In this document: one piece after another, positions 26,756 through 34,035 of the stretch
Position numbering within the stretch: the first letter of the stretch is position 1
Layout of the letters: each line of letters starts with the position of its first letter
Assembly: GCF_015291705.1 (NCBI RefSeq)
Contig: NZ_CP030050.1
Coordinates: 1,364,001 to 1,428,000 of the forward strand
Source: Bradyrhizobium arachidis
GTDB taxonomy: Bacteria > Pseudomonadota > Alphaproteobacteria > Rhizobiales > Xanthobacteraceae
Direction: 5' to 3'
Length of the DNA: 64,000 nucleotides
Program-made: the position numbers and the translations under genes
Notes under the pieces: model-generated
Told to the model about the DNA's origin: nothing
Seen by the model: the letters and a program-made list of their open reading frames with translations, nothing else
The model's database searches: none

Positions 26756-27121
26756 ATGCCCGATGACAATGAGCGCGTGATTCGAGACCTGTTTGCCGCC
26801 TATCTCGCCAATGACCGGCAACGGGTCAGCGATGCCCTCGCCGATAAATTCCGCTTCACCAGCCCGTTCGACGATGATCTCGACAAGGCGGCCTATTTCG
26901 AACGTTGCTGGAAGGACACCGGCTGGATCGCGCGCCATGAGATCGAGCGCATCTTCGTCCGCGGGGACGAGGCCTTCGTCACCTATCATTGCCTGGCCAG
27001 AGATGGCAGGAGCTTTCGCAACACCGAGTTCTTCGCTCTGAAGGCGGGCAAGGTCCGCCGGATCGAGGTCTATTTCGGCGCTGCCTTCCGGGATGGCCGG
27101 TTCGAGCCGCAGCCGCGCTAA
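26756..27121 (+). CDS. Nuclear transport factor 2-like (SnoaL) family protein
   Basis: A 121-aa single-domain NTF2-like protein. I chose the ATG at 26756 because GGAG lies 8 nt upstream; in-frame starts at 26699 and 26723 are possible but poorer. The cone-fold signature runs [37 protein letters not shown] (in two parts) with [50 protein letters not shown]. Such proteins are often small enzymes or ligand-binding accessory proteins; the role here is unknown. It is followed by two rhizobial-type palindromes and then by YciI-family genes. Confidence 0.8.
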   Translation: MPDDNERVIRDLFAAYLANDRQRVSDALADKFRFTSPFDDDLDKAAYFERCWKDTGWIARHEIERIFVRGDEAFVTYHCLARDGRSFRNTEFFALKAGKVRRIEVYFGAAFRDGRFEPQPR

Positions 27122-27123
27122 AG

Positions 27124-27221
27124 CATGATCCGGAAAAGTGCGCGGCGGTTTTCCGAAAAGATCATGCGCAAACAATAGCCTAAAGCGCGATGACGATACG
27201 TCCCAATCTCATCGCGCTTTA
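27124..27221. repeat. Two adjacent intergenic palindromes
   Basis: GCATGATC...GATCATGC encloses GGAAAA/TTTTCC at 27124-27168. A second perfect 13-bp pair TAAAGCGCGATGA / TCATCGCGCTTTA lies at 27181-27193 and 27209-27221. These forms are common between genes in rhizobia. Confidence 0.65.
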
Positions 27222-27347
27222 GTGCCACGCAATAACCTCCCGAATAATTTTCGCGGCCTTGTCGGTTCCGTAGGATCCCGCTCGTCTTGGAGGTGAGGGA
27301 GGGCGGCTCTGCCGCCCTCTCTCCGACAGCGAAAGCAAGGAACTCCC

Positions 27348-27752
27348 ATGCGATTCATGATGCTGATGATCCCGCTCGGCTACGAGACCGCGCCGCCGGA
27401 CGTTCAACTCGATCCCGAGCGCGTCGCCGCGATGATGCGCTACAACGAGGCGCTGAAGGATGCCGGCGTGCTGATCACGCTCGATGGCCTGCACCCGCCG
27501 TCGATGGGCGCGCGCGTCTCGTTTGTGACCGGCGAGCCGGTGGTGACCGACGGCCCCTTCGCGGAGGCCAAGGAAGTCCTGGGCGGCTACTGGATGATCG
27601 AGGTTGCCTCGCGCGCCGAAGCGATCGCCTGGGCCAAGAAGTGCCCGGCCTCCGCCAACGAAATCATCGAGATCCGGCAGGTGCAGGAAATGTCCGACTT
27701 TCCGCCTGACGTGCAGGCGGCCGCCGCCGGCTTTGACGACCTCAAGAAATAG
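27348..27752 (+). CDS. YciI family protein (DGPF motif)
   Basis: A 134-aa YCII/DGPF-family protein: MRFMMLMIPLGYE at the start, RVAAMMRYNEALKDAGVLITLDGLHPPS, then VTDGPFAEAKEVLGGYWMIEVASRAEAIAWAKKCP with a perfect DGPF (residues ~68-71). The C-terminal tail is acidic and Ala-rich. Unlike the copy at 19981 it has no sigma factor beside it; its neighbour downstream is a second YciI-like gene, 58 nt away. The family is associated with ECF41/42-type regulation, but a biochemical role is not established. GGAACTCCC precedes the ATG. Confidence 0.87.
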   Translation: MRFMMLMIPLGYETAPPDVQLDPERVAAMMRYNEALKDAGVLITLDGLHPPSMGARVSFVTGEPVVTDGPFAEAKEVLGGYWMIEVASRAEAIAWAKKCPASANEIIEIRQVQEMSDFPPDVQAAAAGFDDLKK

Positions 27753-27810
27753 CGACCGTGGCCGCCGTGAATTCACGGCGGCCGTCAATCGATCAACAAG
27801 GAGAGAACCG

Positions 27811-28176
27811 ATGAGCACCGAACACAAATTCCTCGCCGTCTATCTTGGCAGCATGAGCGGCGAGAAAATGAAGGCATGGCACGCGATGCCCGAAGCCGAA
27901 CGGAAGGCCAAAGAGCGCGAGGGCATGGCCGCTTGGCATGGCTGGGTCGAGAAGCACAAGGACGTCATCGTCGAGATGGGCGGCCCGCTCGGCAAGACCC
28001 GCCGGATCGACGCAAGCGGCATCACCGAGATCAGCAACGCGCTGACCGGCTTCACGGTGATCCGGGCCGCCTCGCAGGAGGAAGCTGCAAAACTATTCGA
28101 GAATCATCCGCACTTTGCGATCTTCCCGGGCGAGGCCATCGAGGTCATGCCCGTGCTGGCGATTCCGCAGATGTAG
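27811..28176 (+). CDS. YciI-related small protein without the DGPF motif
   Basis: A 121-aa protein with a strong ribosome site (AAGGAGAG) ahead of the ATG at 27811. The layout matches YCII-related proteins: FLAVYLGSMSGEKMKAWHAMPEAERKAKEREGMAAWHGWVEKHKDVIVEMGGPLGK (in parts), then TGFTVIRAASQEEAAKLFENHPHFAIFPGEAIEVMPV at the end. The GGPLGKTRR segment stands where DGPF normally lies. It probably shares a transcript with the DGPF protein upstream. Function unknown. A nested palindromic repeat follows. Confidence 0.8.
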   Translation: MSTEHKFLAVYLGSMSGEKMKAWHAMPEAERKAKEREGMAAWHGWVEKHKDVIVEMGGPLGKTRRIDASGITEISNALTGFTVIRAASQEEAAKLFENHPHFAIFPGEAIEVMPVLAIPQM

Positions 28177-28199
28177 CTGCGGGCGACTGTTAGGTTGGC

Positions 28200-28281
28200 C
28201 GTCATTCCGGGGCGATGCGAAGCATCGAACCCGGAATCTCGAGATTCCGGGTTCGGTCCTGCGGACCGCCCCGGAATGACG
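28200..28281. repeat. Nested palindromic repeat with a perfect 28-bp core palindrome
   Basis: Outer arms CGTCATTCCGGGGCG (28200-28214) and CGCCCCGGAATGACG (28267-28281) are exact inverse complements. Inside, 28227-28254 is a perfect loop-free 28-bp palindrome (half GAACCCGGAATCTC). It lies between the YciI-like gene and the TetR promoter and could act as terminator or REP element. Confidence 0.7.
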
Positions 28282-28344
28282 ATCGTGACCGTGGAAGTAC
28301 GGGGTTAATCACGCCTGATCCCCGCTAGTGACCTTCACGCGCGG

Positions 28345-28369
28345 CTCATGTAAAAGTCGTTCACATGAG
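28345..28369. promoter_or_regulatory. Palindromic operator candidate overlapping the tetR start
   Basis: CTCATGTAAAAG-T-CGTTCACATGAG is symmetric at 10 of 12 pairs and contains the ATG of the TetR gene (28365). It resembles ATGTAAAT-GTT-ATTTACAT at 29185-29203 upstream of the next gene, suggesting one regulator binds both. Confidence 0.6.
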
Positions 28370-29117
28370 CTGGCGCAAGGAGCAGCGCCGCGCCGAGCGC
28401 GGCTATCACCACGGTAATCTGAAGGAAGCACTTCTGCAGGCCGCCCTCGGGCTGATCGCCGAGAAGGGCGCGGCCGGCTTCACCTTCGCCGATGCCGCAC
28501 GCATGGCCGGCGTCAGTGCGGCGGCGCCCTACCGGCATTTTCGCGACCGCGACGAGCTGTTGTCCTCGATCGCCCAGCGCGGCTTTGAACAGTTTGAATC
28601 GCGGCTGACCGCAGCCTGGGACGATGGGCGTCCCGACACCGTCACCGCGTTCGAGCGGGTCGGCCGGGCCTATCTATCCTTCGCCCGCGAAGAGCCCGCG
28701 TTCTACAACGCGATGTTCGAATCCGGCCTGCCGGTCGATGCCAATCCGGCGCTGCAGGCCGCAAGCGAGCGCGCTTTTAACGTCATTCGCGCCGCCGCCG
28801 AGCGCCTCGCCGCGCTCGCACCTCCAGGCACGCCGCGTCCGCCTGCGATGATGATGGCGCTGCACATCTGGTCGATGGCGCACGGCGTCGCCTCGCTGTT
28901 CTCCCGAGGCGATGCCGCGCGGCGCAAGCTGCCGATGTCGCCGGACGAGCTGCTCGAGGCCGAGGTGCTGATCTATCTCCGCGGCCTCGGCTTCCCGACC
29001 GACCGCCGGCCGCCCGCGAAGGGCGCCGAGCCGCCGCCGGTGCCGCCGGAGGCTTCCTCCGGTTCTGGAGTGCCGCCGGGCGGCACCCCAGGTGGTCCTT
29101 GGGGCAAGCCGAAATAA
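28365..29117 (+). CDS. TetR/AcrR family regulator with Pro/Gly-rich C-terminal tail
   Basis: A 250-aa repressor-type protein. The N-terminal HTH (YHHGNLKEALLQAALGLIAEKGAAGFTFADAARMAGVSAAAPYRHFRDRDELL in parts, ~14-65) is of the GNLREAL type. The C-terminal WHG-like domain includes YLSFAREEPAFYNAMFESGL and HIWSMAHGVASLF. The last ~45 residues form a low-complexity tail (PPVPPEASSGSGVPPGG, then GGPWGKPK), which is unusual for the family. The start codon lies inside a palindrome, and a matching palindrome lies in the promoter of the DUF2852 gene downstream, so autorepression plus control of that gene is likely. Confidence 0.87.
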   Translation: MSWRKEQRRAERGYHHGNLKEALLQAALGLIAEKGAAGFTFADAARMAGVSAAAPYRHFRDRDELLSSIAQRGFEQFESRLTAAWDDGRPDTVTAFERVGRAYLSFAREEPAFYNAMFESGLPVDANPALQAASERAFNVIRAAAERLAALAPPGTPRPPAMMMALHIWSMAHGVASLFSRGDAARRKLPMSPDELLEAEVLIYLRGLGFPTDRRPPAKGAEPPPVPPEASSGSGVPPGGTPGGPWGKPK

Positions 29118-29157
29118 AGTTGCGCAAATAATTCCGCCGGCCTGTCGGGTGGCCAGC

Positions 29158-29203
29158 TTGACAAAATCGCGGGATGGTCTAGCTATGTAAATGTTATTTA
29201 CAT
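29158..29203 (+). promoter_or_regulatory. Promoter with overlapping palindrome for the DUF2852 gene
   Basis: TTGACA at 29158-29163 is followed 17 nt later by AGCTAT. The palindrome ATGTAAAT-GTT-ATTTACAT (29185-29203) covers the start-site region. The arrangement fits repression by the TetR encoded just upstream, whose own start is covered by a similar palindrome. Confidence 0.6.
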
Positions 29204-29238
29204 TCACAACGGCGCTGGTGCCGTGATGGAGATGGGAA

Positions 29239-29730
29239 ATGGCCTACACCGCTGATGTCAATCGATGGCGCGGCCCCTCGGACCAACAGCAATCGTACGA
29301 GCGGCCCCACATGCTCGATACGCCCTGGCATCCTGGCTGGATTGCCGTGACCATTCTCGGCTTCATCATCTGGTGGCCGATCGGACTTGCCCTTCTCTTT
29401 TTCACACTCGGGAGCAGAAGAATGTCGTGCTGGAGCCACCAGGATCGCTGGCAGAACAAGATGGAGCGGATGCAGTACAAGATGGATCGCATGCGTGACC
29501 GCATGGAGCGCCGCGGCTTCGGCTTCGGTTTCGGCCCGCCGTCCTCCGGCAACCGCGCCTTCGACGAATACCGCTCCGAGACGCTGCAGCGGCTCGAGGA
29601 AGAGCAGCGCGAGTTCAAGGATTTCCTGACCCGTCTGCGTCACGCCAAGGACAAGGAAGAGTTCGACCAGTTCATGGCGCAGCACAAGACGCGTCCGACC
29701 CCGCCGCCGACCGACCAGCAGCAGGGCTGA
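29239..29730 (+). CDS. DUF2852 domain-containing membrane protein
   Basis: A 163-aa protein with one central membrane segment (WIAVTILGFIIWWPIGLALLFFTLG, ~33-57, written in parts as WHPGWIAVTILGFIIWWPIG). An amphipathic, highly charged region with Met/Arg/Lys periodicity (QNKMERMQYKMDRMRDRMERR) follows, then GFGFGFGPP and a coiled-coil-like stretch ETLQRLEEEQREFKDFLTRLRHAKDKEEFDQFM, typical of DUF2852. The family has no known function. It is probably anchored in the inner membrane with the helical tail in the cytoplasm. A strong promoter with an overlapping palindrome lies directly upstream. Confidence 0.85.
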   Translation: MAYTADVNRWRGPSDQQQSYERPHMLDTPWHPGWIAVTILGFIIWWPIGLALLFFTLGSRRMSCWSHQDRWQNKMERMQYKMDRMRDRMERRGFGFGFGPPSSGNRAFDEYRSETLQRLEEEQREFKDFLTRLRHAKDKEEFDQFMAQHKTRPTPPPTDQQQG

Positions 29731-29854
29731 TCTGAAGCCGACACCTCTCAAAGCCTTCAGGCGCATGCCCCCAAAGTCCTGATGGCCCCGAGCCGCCCGT
29801 CTGCGCAACCCGCAGGCGGGCGGTTTGGTTTGGGACCAGGACCCGCCAACCAGT

Positions 29855-29885
29855 CGTCATGGCCGGGACAAGCCCGGCCATGACG
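29855..29885. repeat. CATGGCCGGG / CCCGGCCATG hairpin repeat
   Basis: CGTCATGGCCGGG-ACAAG-CCCGGCCATGACG is a perfect 13-bp inverted repeat with a 5-nt loop. Its core matches the repeats at ~21729 and ~55168. Confidence 0.65.
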
Positions 29886-29984
29886 ATGTTGAAGCATCCG
29901 TTTTCAGAACCAACTGCCGACGGCCCGACACTAAGACTTGCGAGCACCGCTTTGGCCGGCGCTCACGTCTGGGTCAAACGCATC

Positions 29985-30161
29985 ATGGACCTCTACACGC
30001 GCTTTCTGCTCGGCCTGACCGCCCTTGCGGTGCTCGGCTACATTGGCGCTGTCTATGGCGGCTGCGCGGCCGATCCCGACTGCCATTTTCGCTCTTGTGC
30101 CGGCGGCCGCTCGTTTTGCGGCGTCGTGTACGGCCATGCACCGGAAAACAAGGCGCCATAG
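29985..30161 (+). CDS. Small Cys-rich membrane protein, hypothetical
   Basis: A 58-aa frame beginning MDLYTRFLLGLTALAVLGYIGAVYGGC. The N-terminal ~22 residues form one hydrophobic segment (signal or anchor), followed by a short Cys-rich part (GGCAADPDCHFRSCAGGRSFCGVVYG) with five cysteines. I do not recognise a family. The frame is open upstream, but that portion is repeat DNA. The spacing to both neighbours is loose and the ribosome site is weak, so this is a tentative gene; the cysteine pattern is the main reason to list it. Confidence 0.45.
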   Translation: MDLYTRFLLGLTALAVLGYIGAVYGGCAADPDCHFRSCAGGRSFCGVVYGHAPENKAP

Positions 30162-30306
30162 CACCCGGTCAACGCGACTGTCATGCAGCGTTTACGCTGT
30201 CGCCCATGCGGCGCAACAAAATGGCGGACAACCTTGACGGGTTGAACCAGTTTGTGGCGACTAGCGACGAAGAGGCTTCGCCTCTCCCCGTGAATGCACT
30301 TTGTGA

Positions 30307-31275
30307 ATGTCCCAGCCCCAACATCTCTCGCTCGACACCGCCATGCTGCCCGAGCGCGATCGCCTCGCCGTTTGGCGCGAGGTCTATGGCCGCGTGCTGT
30401 TCAACATCGAGATCGATCCGATCCCGGGCTTTCCCTTCGAGGCACGAACCGAATTGCGCCGCCTGCCTGCGGCGGGATTGTCGTCGGGCTGGCGGACGCC
30501 GGCGCATTTCCGCATCACGCGCCCGCTGCTTGCCACGGCCTCCGACAACGTTGTCCTCGCGGTGGTGCTGCGCGGCCGCGCCGAGGCCTCTCAGCTCGGA
30601 CGCGAGCTGGAAGTGCCGCAAGGCGGTGCCGTGCTGATGACGACCTGCGATGTCGGTCGTCACACGCTGCTCGATCGCGGCCGTCATCTCAGCGTTCAAC
30701 TGCCCCGGCAGGCTCTTGCACCGTTCGTCCGCGATTACGAGGACCGCCTGCTGCGGCCGATCGATCCGGGCGCGCCGGCGCTGAAGCTGCTGCGCGGCTA
30801 CGTCCTCGGCGCCATGGCCATGGGTGAAGCGGCCGGAGCGGAGATGCAGCGTCTGGCCGCGCAGCATCTGCGCGATCTCATCGCCTTGATCTGCGGTGTG
30901 CCGGAGGACGAGGTCGCCGCCCAGGGCAACGGCCCGCGCGCGGCGCGTCTGAACCTTGCCAAGCTCGCGATCAGATCGCGGCTCGGCCACGGCGATCTGT
31001 CGGCGGAAAGCATCGGAGCATTGCAGCGGGTCTCGGCCGACTACATCAGGAAGCTTTTCCGCGACGAGGGCACCTCCTTCCACGACTTCGTGCTGGAGGA
31101 GCGGCTGGCGCAAGTGCATGCCAGTCTCGCCGATCCGCTCAGGGCTCATGAGAGCATCGCCCGTCTCGCGCTCGCCGCGGGTTTCGGCGACATCTCCTAT
31201 TTCAATCGCTGCTTCCGCCGTCGCTTCGGCCTGTCTCCGTCCGAGCATCGCAAGGCCCATCCATCGGCCGAATAA
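30307..31275 (+). CDS. AraC family transcriptional regulator (AraC-binding-like sensor domain)
   Basis: A 322-aa regulator. The N-terminal ~170 residues (DTAMLPERDRLAVWREVYGRVLFNIEIDP, then RRLPAAGLSSGWRTPAHFRITRPL) fit the AraC_binding_2-type cupin. The C-terminal double HTH includes SAESIGALQRVSADYIRKLFRDEGTSFHDFVLEERL and ARLALAAGFGDISYFNRCFRRRFGLSPSEHR (~285-317), the classical AraC signature. The ligand is unknown. It is transcribed toward the double-barrel outer-membrane gene 157 nt downstream, which it might control, although no operator was identified. Confidence 0.9.
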   Translation: MSQPQHLSLDTAMLPERDRLAVWREVYGRVLFNIEIDPIPGFPFEARTELRRLPAAGLSSGWRTPAHFRITRPLLATASDNVVLAVVLRGRAEASQLGRELEVPQGGAVLMTTCDVGRHTLLDRGRHLSVQLPRQALAPFVRDYEDRLLRPIDPGAPALKLLRGYVLGAMAMGEAAGAEMQRLAAQHLRDLIALICGVPEDEVAAQGNGPRAARLNLAKLAIRSRLGHGDLSAESIGALQRVSADYIRKLFRDEGTSFHDFVLEERLAQVHASLADPLRAHESIARLALAAGFGDISYFNRCFRRRFGLSPSEHRKAHPSAE

Positions 31276-31431
31276 AGCGGCCCCTTGTGGCAAGCGCGCA
31301 ACAGAGCGCCAAATAGCGCGCCCAGTCGCGCCCAGTCCCAGCCGCAAGTCGTGTCCTCCCCAAGTCGCGCTGGCCTCGCCCCTGTACAGCTCCAATGCGG
31401 GTCTTGCGGCCCGGATTGGAATGGGAATGCA

Positions 31432-33153
31432 ATGACACGACTTCTGCGCCTGACCTTGACTGCTCTTGCTGGTTTGCTGGCCGTTTCCGCGGCCAACGCG
31501 GCCGATCTGCCGATCAAGGCGCCGATCTTCAAGGCGCCCGCGGCGATCGAAGCCTGGGGTGGTTTCTACGTCGGCGCCGGCCTCGGATTCCGCGCAAACG
31601 AATCCAGCGTCAACGTCAATTCGGCAACCGACACGACCGCGCCTCTTGTGCTGCAGAACATGTTCGTTGCCGGCGACTGTTTCGCCGGCCTGCCGTGCGT
31701 GACGGGACGGTCGTTCAACGGCACTGCATTCCGCATCAGCCCTTACCTTGGCTATAACTGGCAGATCGGACGCACGGTTCTCGGCCTGGAAGGCGATGTG
31801 GCCTATGCCGACCAGACCACGCGGATCTTCGGCGCAGCCTATCCGGCAACGCCATTCGACGGCGGCGCGTCGACGTCCAACTCGTTTGCGCTCAAGACGA
31901 CTTGGGATGCGAGCATCCGCGGCCGCGCCGGCTATCTGGTCGATCCCGCCGTGCTGCTGTACGGAACGGCCGGCCCCTCCTGGATCCATGTCGAGACCAC
32001 GTCGAATTGCAGCACGCTCCTGAGCGCCGACGGCCGCTGCGTGCCCGGCCTTGGACTGGCGCCGGCAACCATCACCAACAGCCGGACCCAGCTCGGCTAC
32101 ACGGTTGGCGCCGGCATCGAGGCGATGCTGTGGCCGAACTGGATCGCCCGTGCCGAGTATCGCTTTGCCGACTACGGACATTTCTCCAACACCGATATCC
32201 GGACCGCCGCAGCGGGCGTGCAGACGGTCAGCTACGACACGTCGCTGAAGACCCACACCGCAACGTTCGGCCTGGCCTACAAGTTCGGTAATGCGCCGGG
32301 CGTGACGGCTCTGGCAGCCTATGCGGCGGCGCCGTCGGCTGCGTCCTGGAGCGGCGCCTATCTCGGCGTCGGCGCCGGCATCCGCGCGAACCAGGTCAGC
32401 TCCAGCAACGATGCGGCCACCTTTACCTCGACGGGCTTCCCGCCCTTCAATTTGCTGGCCGGGTGCGGCGACTGCTTCCTGACCGATCATTTCGATACGA
32501 GCAGCGCGCGGCTCAGCCCCTATGTGGGCTACAACTGGCAGCTCGATCCGAAATGGCTGATTGGCGTCGAAGGCGATTTCGGCTGGGCCGATCGCCAGAA
32601 CTCGGTGTCTGGCAGGTATCTGCCCGGCGGCATCGTCGGCGGCAGCGGCGGGCTGAACGACAGCTTCAGTATCCGCACCAAATGGGACGCGAGCATCCGC
32701 GCGCGGGTCGGCTACTTCGTCAATCCGGCCTTCCTCGCCTATCTCACCGGCGGCGCGGCCTGGATGAGCCTGGAGCAGACCTCGAACTGCGATACGGCCC
32801 TGAAGCCTCTGTTCACGGCGCCGGGCTTCGTCGCCTCTGAGGTCGGCGCCTGCACCGCCGGCCTGCTCGCGCCGGCGATCATCAAGCAGTCCACGATCCG
32901 CACCGGCTTCACGGTCGGCGGTGGCGGCGAGATGAAGCTCACCGAAAACTGGATCCTGCGCGGCGAGTATCGCTATGCCGATTTCGGCACCGCCCGCTTC
33001 TCGCAGACCCGCGATTGCAACGGCAGCGCCACCATCAATGACCCCGTATTCGGTATTCAGACCGTCAACTGCTTCGGGACCCAGAACACAACGAATTCCG
33101 TGCGATTGCAGAGCCACATGGCGACGTTCGGCATCGCCTACCGGTTCAACTGA
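31432..33153 (+). CDS. Outer-membrane protein with two tandem Omp25/31-like beta-barrel domains
   Basis: A 573-aa secreted protein, about twice the usual length of rhizobial Omp25/31-type porin-family proteins. The signal peptide MTRLLRLTLTALAGLLAVSAANA precedes ADLPIKAP. Barrel 1 (~35-295) has WGGFYVGAGLGFRANESS, ISPYLGYNWQIGRTVLGLEGDVAYADQT, TTWDASIRGRAGYLVDP, LGYTVGAGIEAML and a final THTATFGLAYKFG. Barrel 2 (~305-573) repeats the same landmarks: WSGAYLGVGAGIRANQ, LSPYVGYNWQLDPKWLIGVEGDFGWADRQ, TKWDASIRARVGYFVNP and MATFGIAYRFN. Each half ends in an aromatic beta-signal-like strand. A gene duplication and fusion is the simplest origin. Confidence 0.9.
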   Translation: MTRLLRLTLTALAGLLAVSAANAADLPIKAPIFKAPAAIEAWGGFYVGAGLGFRANESSVNVNSATDTTAPLVLQNMFVAGDCFAGLPCVTGRSFNGTAFRISPYLGYNWQIGRTVLGLEGDVAYADQTTRIFGAAYPATPFDGGASTSNSFALKTTWDASIRGRAGYLVDPAVLLYGTAGPSWIHVETTSNCSTLLSADGRCVPGLGLAPATITNSRTQLGYTVGAGIEAMLWPNWIARAEYRFADYGHFSNTDIRTAAAGVQTVSYDTSLKTHTATFGLAYKFGNAPGVTALAAYAAAPSAASWSGAYLGVGAGIRANQVSSSNDAATFTSTGFPPFNLLAGCGDCFLTDHFDTSSARLSPYVGYNWQLDPKWLIGVEGDFGWADRQNSVSGRYLPGGIVGGSGGLNDSFSIRTKWDASIRARVGYFVNPAFLAYLTGGAAWMSLEQTSNCDTALKPLFTAPGFVASEVGACTAGLLAPAIIKQSTIRTGFTVGGGGEMKLTENWILRGEYRYADFGTARFSQTRDCNGSATINDPVFGIQTVNCFGTQNTTNSVRLQSHMATFGIAYRFN

Positions 33154-33243
33154 GGACCGGACAGGCTATGTCTTGGTGACTGGCGCTCGTCGAGGGACCG
33201 CCTATATCTGCCGGTGCGAACGCAGGCGGGACCGGAGGCGGCG

Positions 33244-34011
33244 ATGGCGGAAGCTGCGACCAAGGCGAGCGACGATCTCTGGCAGAAGGTCCGCAGCGAG
33301 GCGCAGCGCGCGGCCGCCGCCGATCCTGTGTTCGGCAAGGCGCTTGCGGGCAGCATCCTCGCCCATGACGATTTCGCCGCCGCCCTGGCCGATCTGATCG
33401 GGCAGCGGCTTGGCGGCAGCGCCACCGAGCGCGCGCGCTTCACGTCCTTCTCGCGCGACGCCTTTCACGGCGAGCCTAGTGTGATCGAAGCCGCCGCCCG
33501 TGATCTCAGGGCCATCGCGCTCCGCGATCCCGCCATCGCCGATTTGCTGCCGCCATTGCTGCACTACAAGGGTTATGTCGCGCTGCAGGCCTGGCGCGTC
33601 TCGAGCTGGCTGTGGCGTCATGACCATCGCGACGCGGCGCTGCTGTTCCAGAACGAGGCGTCGAACGTCTTGCAAATCAGCATTCATCCGGCCGCCAGCA
33701 TCGGATCGTCGGTCTATCTCGACCACGCCACCGGCATCGTGATCGGTGCGAATGTGGTGATCGCCGACGAGGTCACCATCCTCCAGAACGTCAGCATCGG
33801 CCGCCATAGTGAACTGCCGGCGCGCTCGCCGCGCATCGGCCGCGGCGTCTATATCGGCGGCGGCGCGACCATTCTCGGCGACATCAGCATCGGCGACTTT
33901 GCCAGGATCGGTGCCGATGCGGTCGTGACGTCAGACATTCCCGCCGGCTGCACCGCGGTCGGCAATCCCGCGCGGCTGACCAACTGCCCCGAGCCCGCCT
34001 CGGCGGCGTGA
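33244..34011 (+). CDS. CysE-like serine acetyltransferase homologue with altered active-site positions
   Basis: A 255-aa hexapeptide-repeat acyltransferase resembling CysE. The start at 33244 has GGAGGCGGCG upstream. The N-terminal SATase helical domain (~8-120) includes DPVFGKALAGSILAHDDFAAALADLIGQRL and LHYKGYVALQAWRVSSWLW. The left-handed helix follows from ~140: HPAASIGSSVYLDHATGIVIGANVVIADEVTILQNVSIG. The His in LDHATG (E. coli His158) is kept. The Asp before IHP (Asp143) is Ser here, and the region of DRHPKI (His193) reads ARSPRI. The GGTGK cofactor segment is replaced by GRHSE. It may have weak or different acyl-transfer activity; another gene may supply the main CysE. Confidence 0.75.
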   Translation: MAEAATKASDDLWQKVRSEAQRAAAADPVFGKALAGSILAHDDFAAALADLIGQRLGGSATERARFTSFSRDAFHGEPSVIEAAARDLRAIALRDPAIADLLPPLLHYKGYVALQAWRVSSWLWRHDHRDAALLFQNEASNVLQISIHPAASIGSSVYLDHATGIVIGANVVIADEVTILQNVSIGRHSELPARSPRIGRGVYIGGGATILGDISIGDFARIGADAVVTSDIPAGCTAVGNPARLTNCPEPASAA

Positions 34012-34035
34012 TCCCATCAAGCTTCGGAGAGTCCC

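Noticed and set aside
30181..33117. A 978-codon open frame on the minus strand across the AraC and double-barrel genes
   Set aside because: It is antisense to two well-supported genes, has a composition rich in Arg/Ala/Gly/His typical of reverse frames in high-GC DNA, and contains no recognisable domain.
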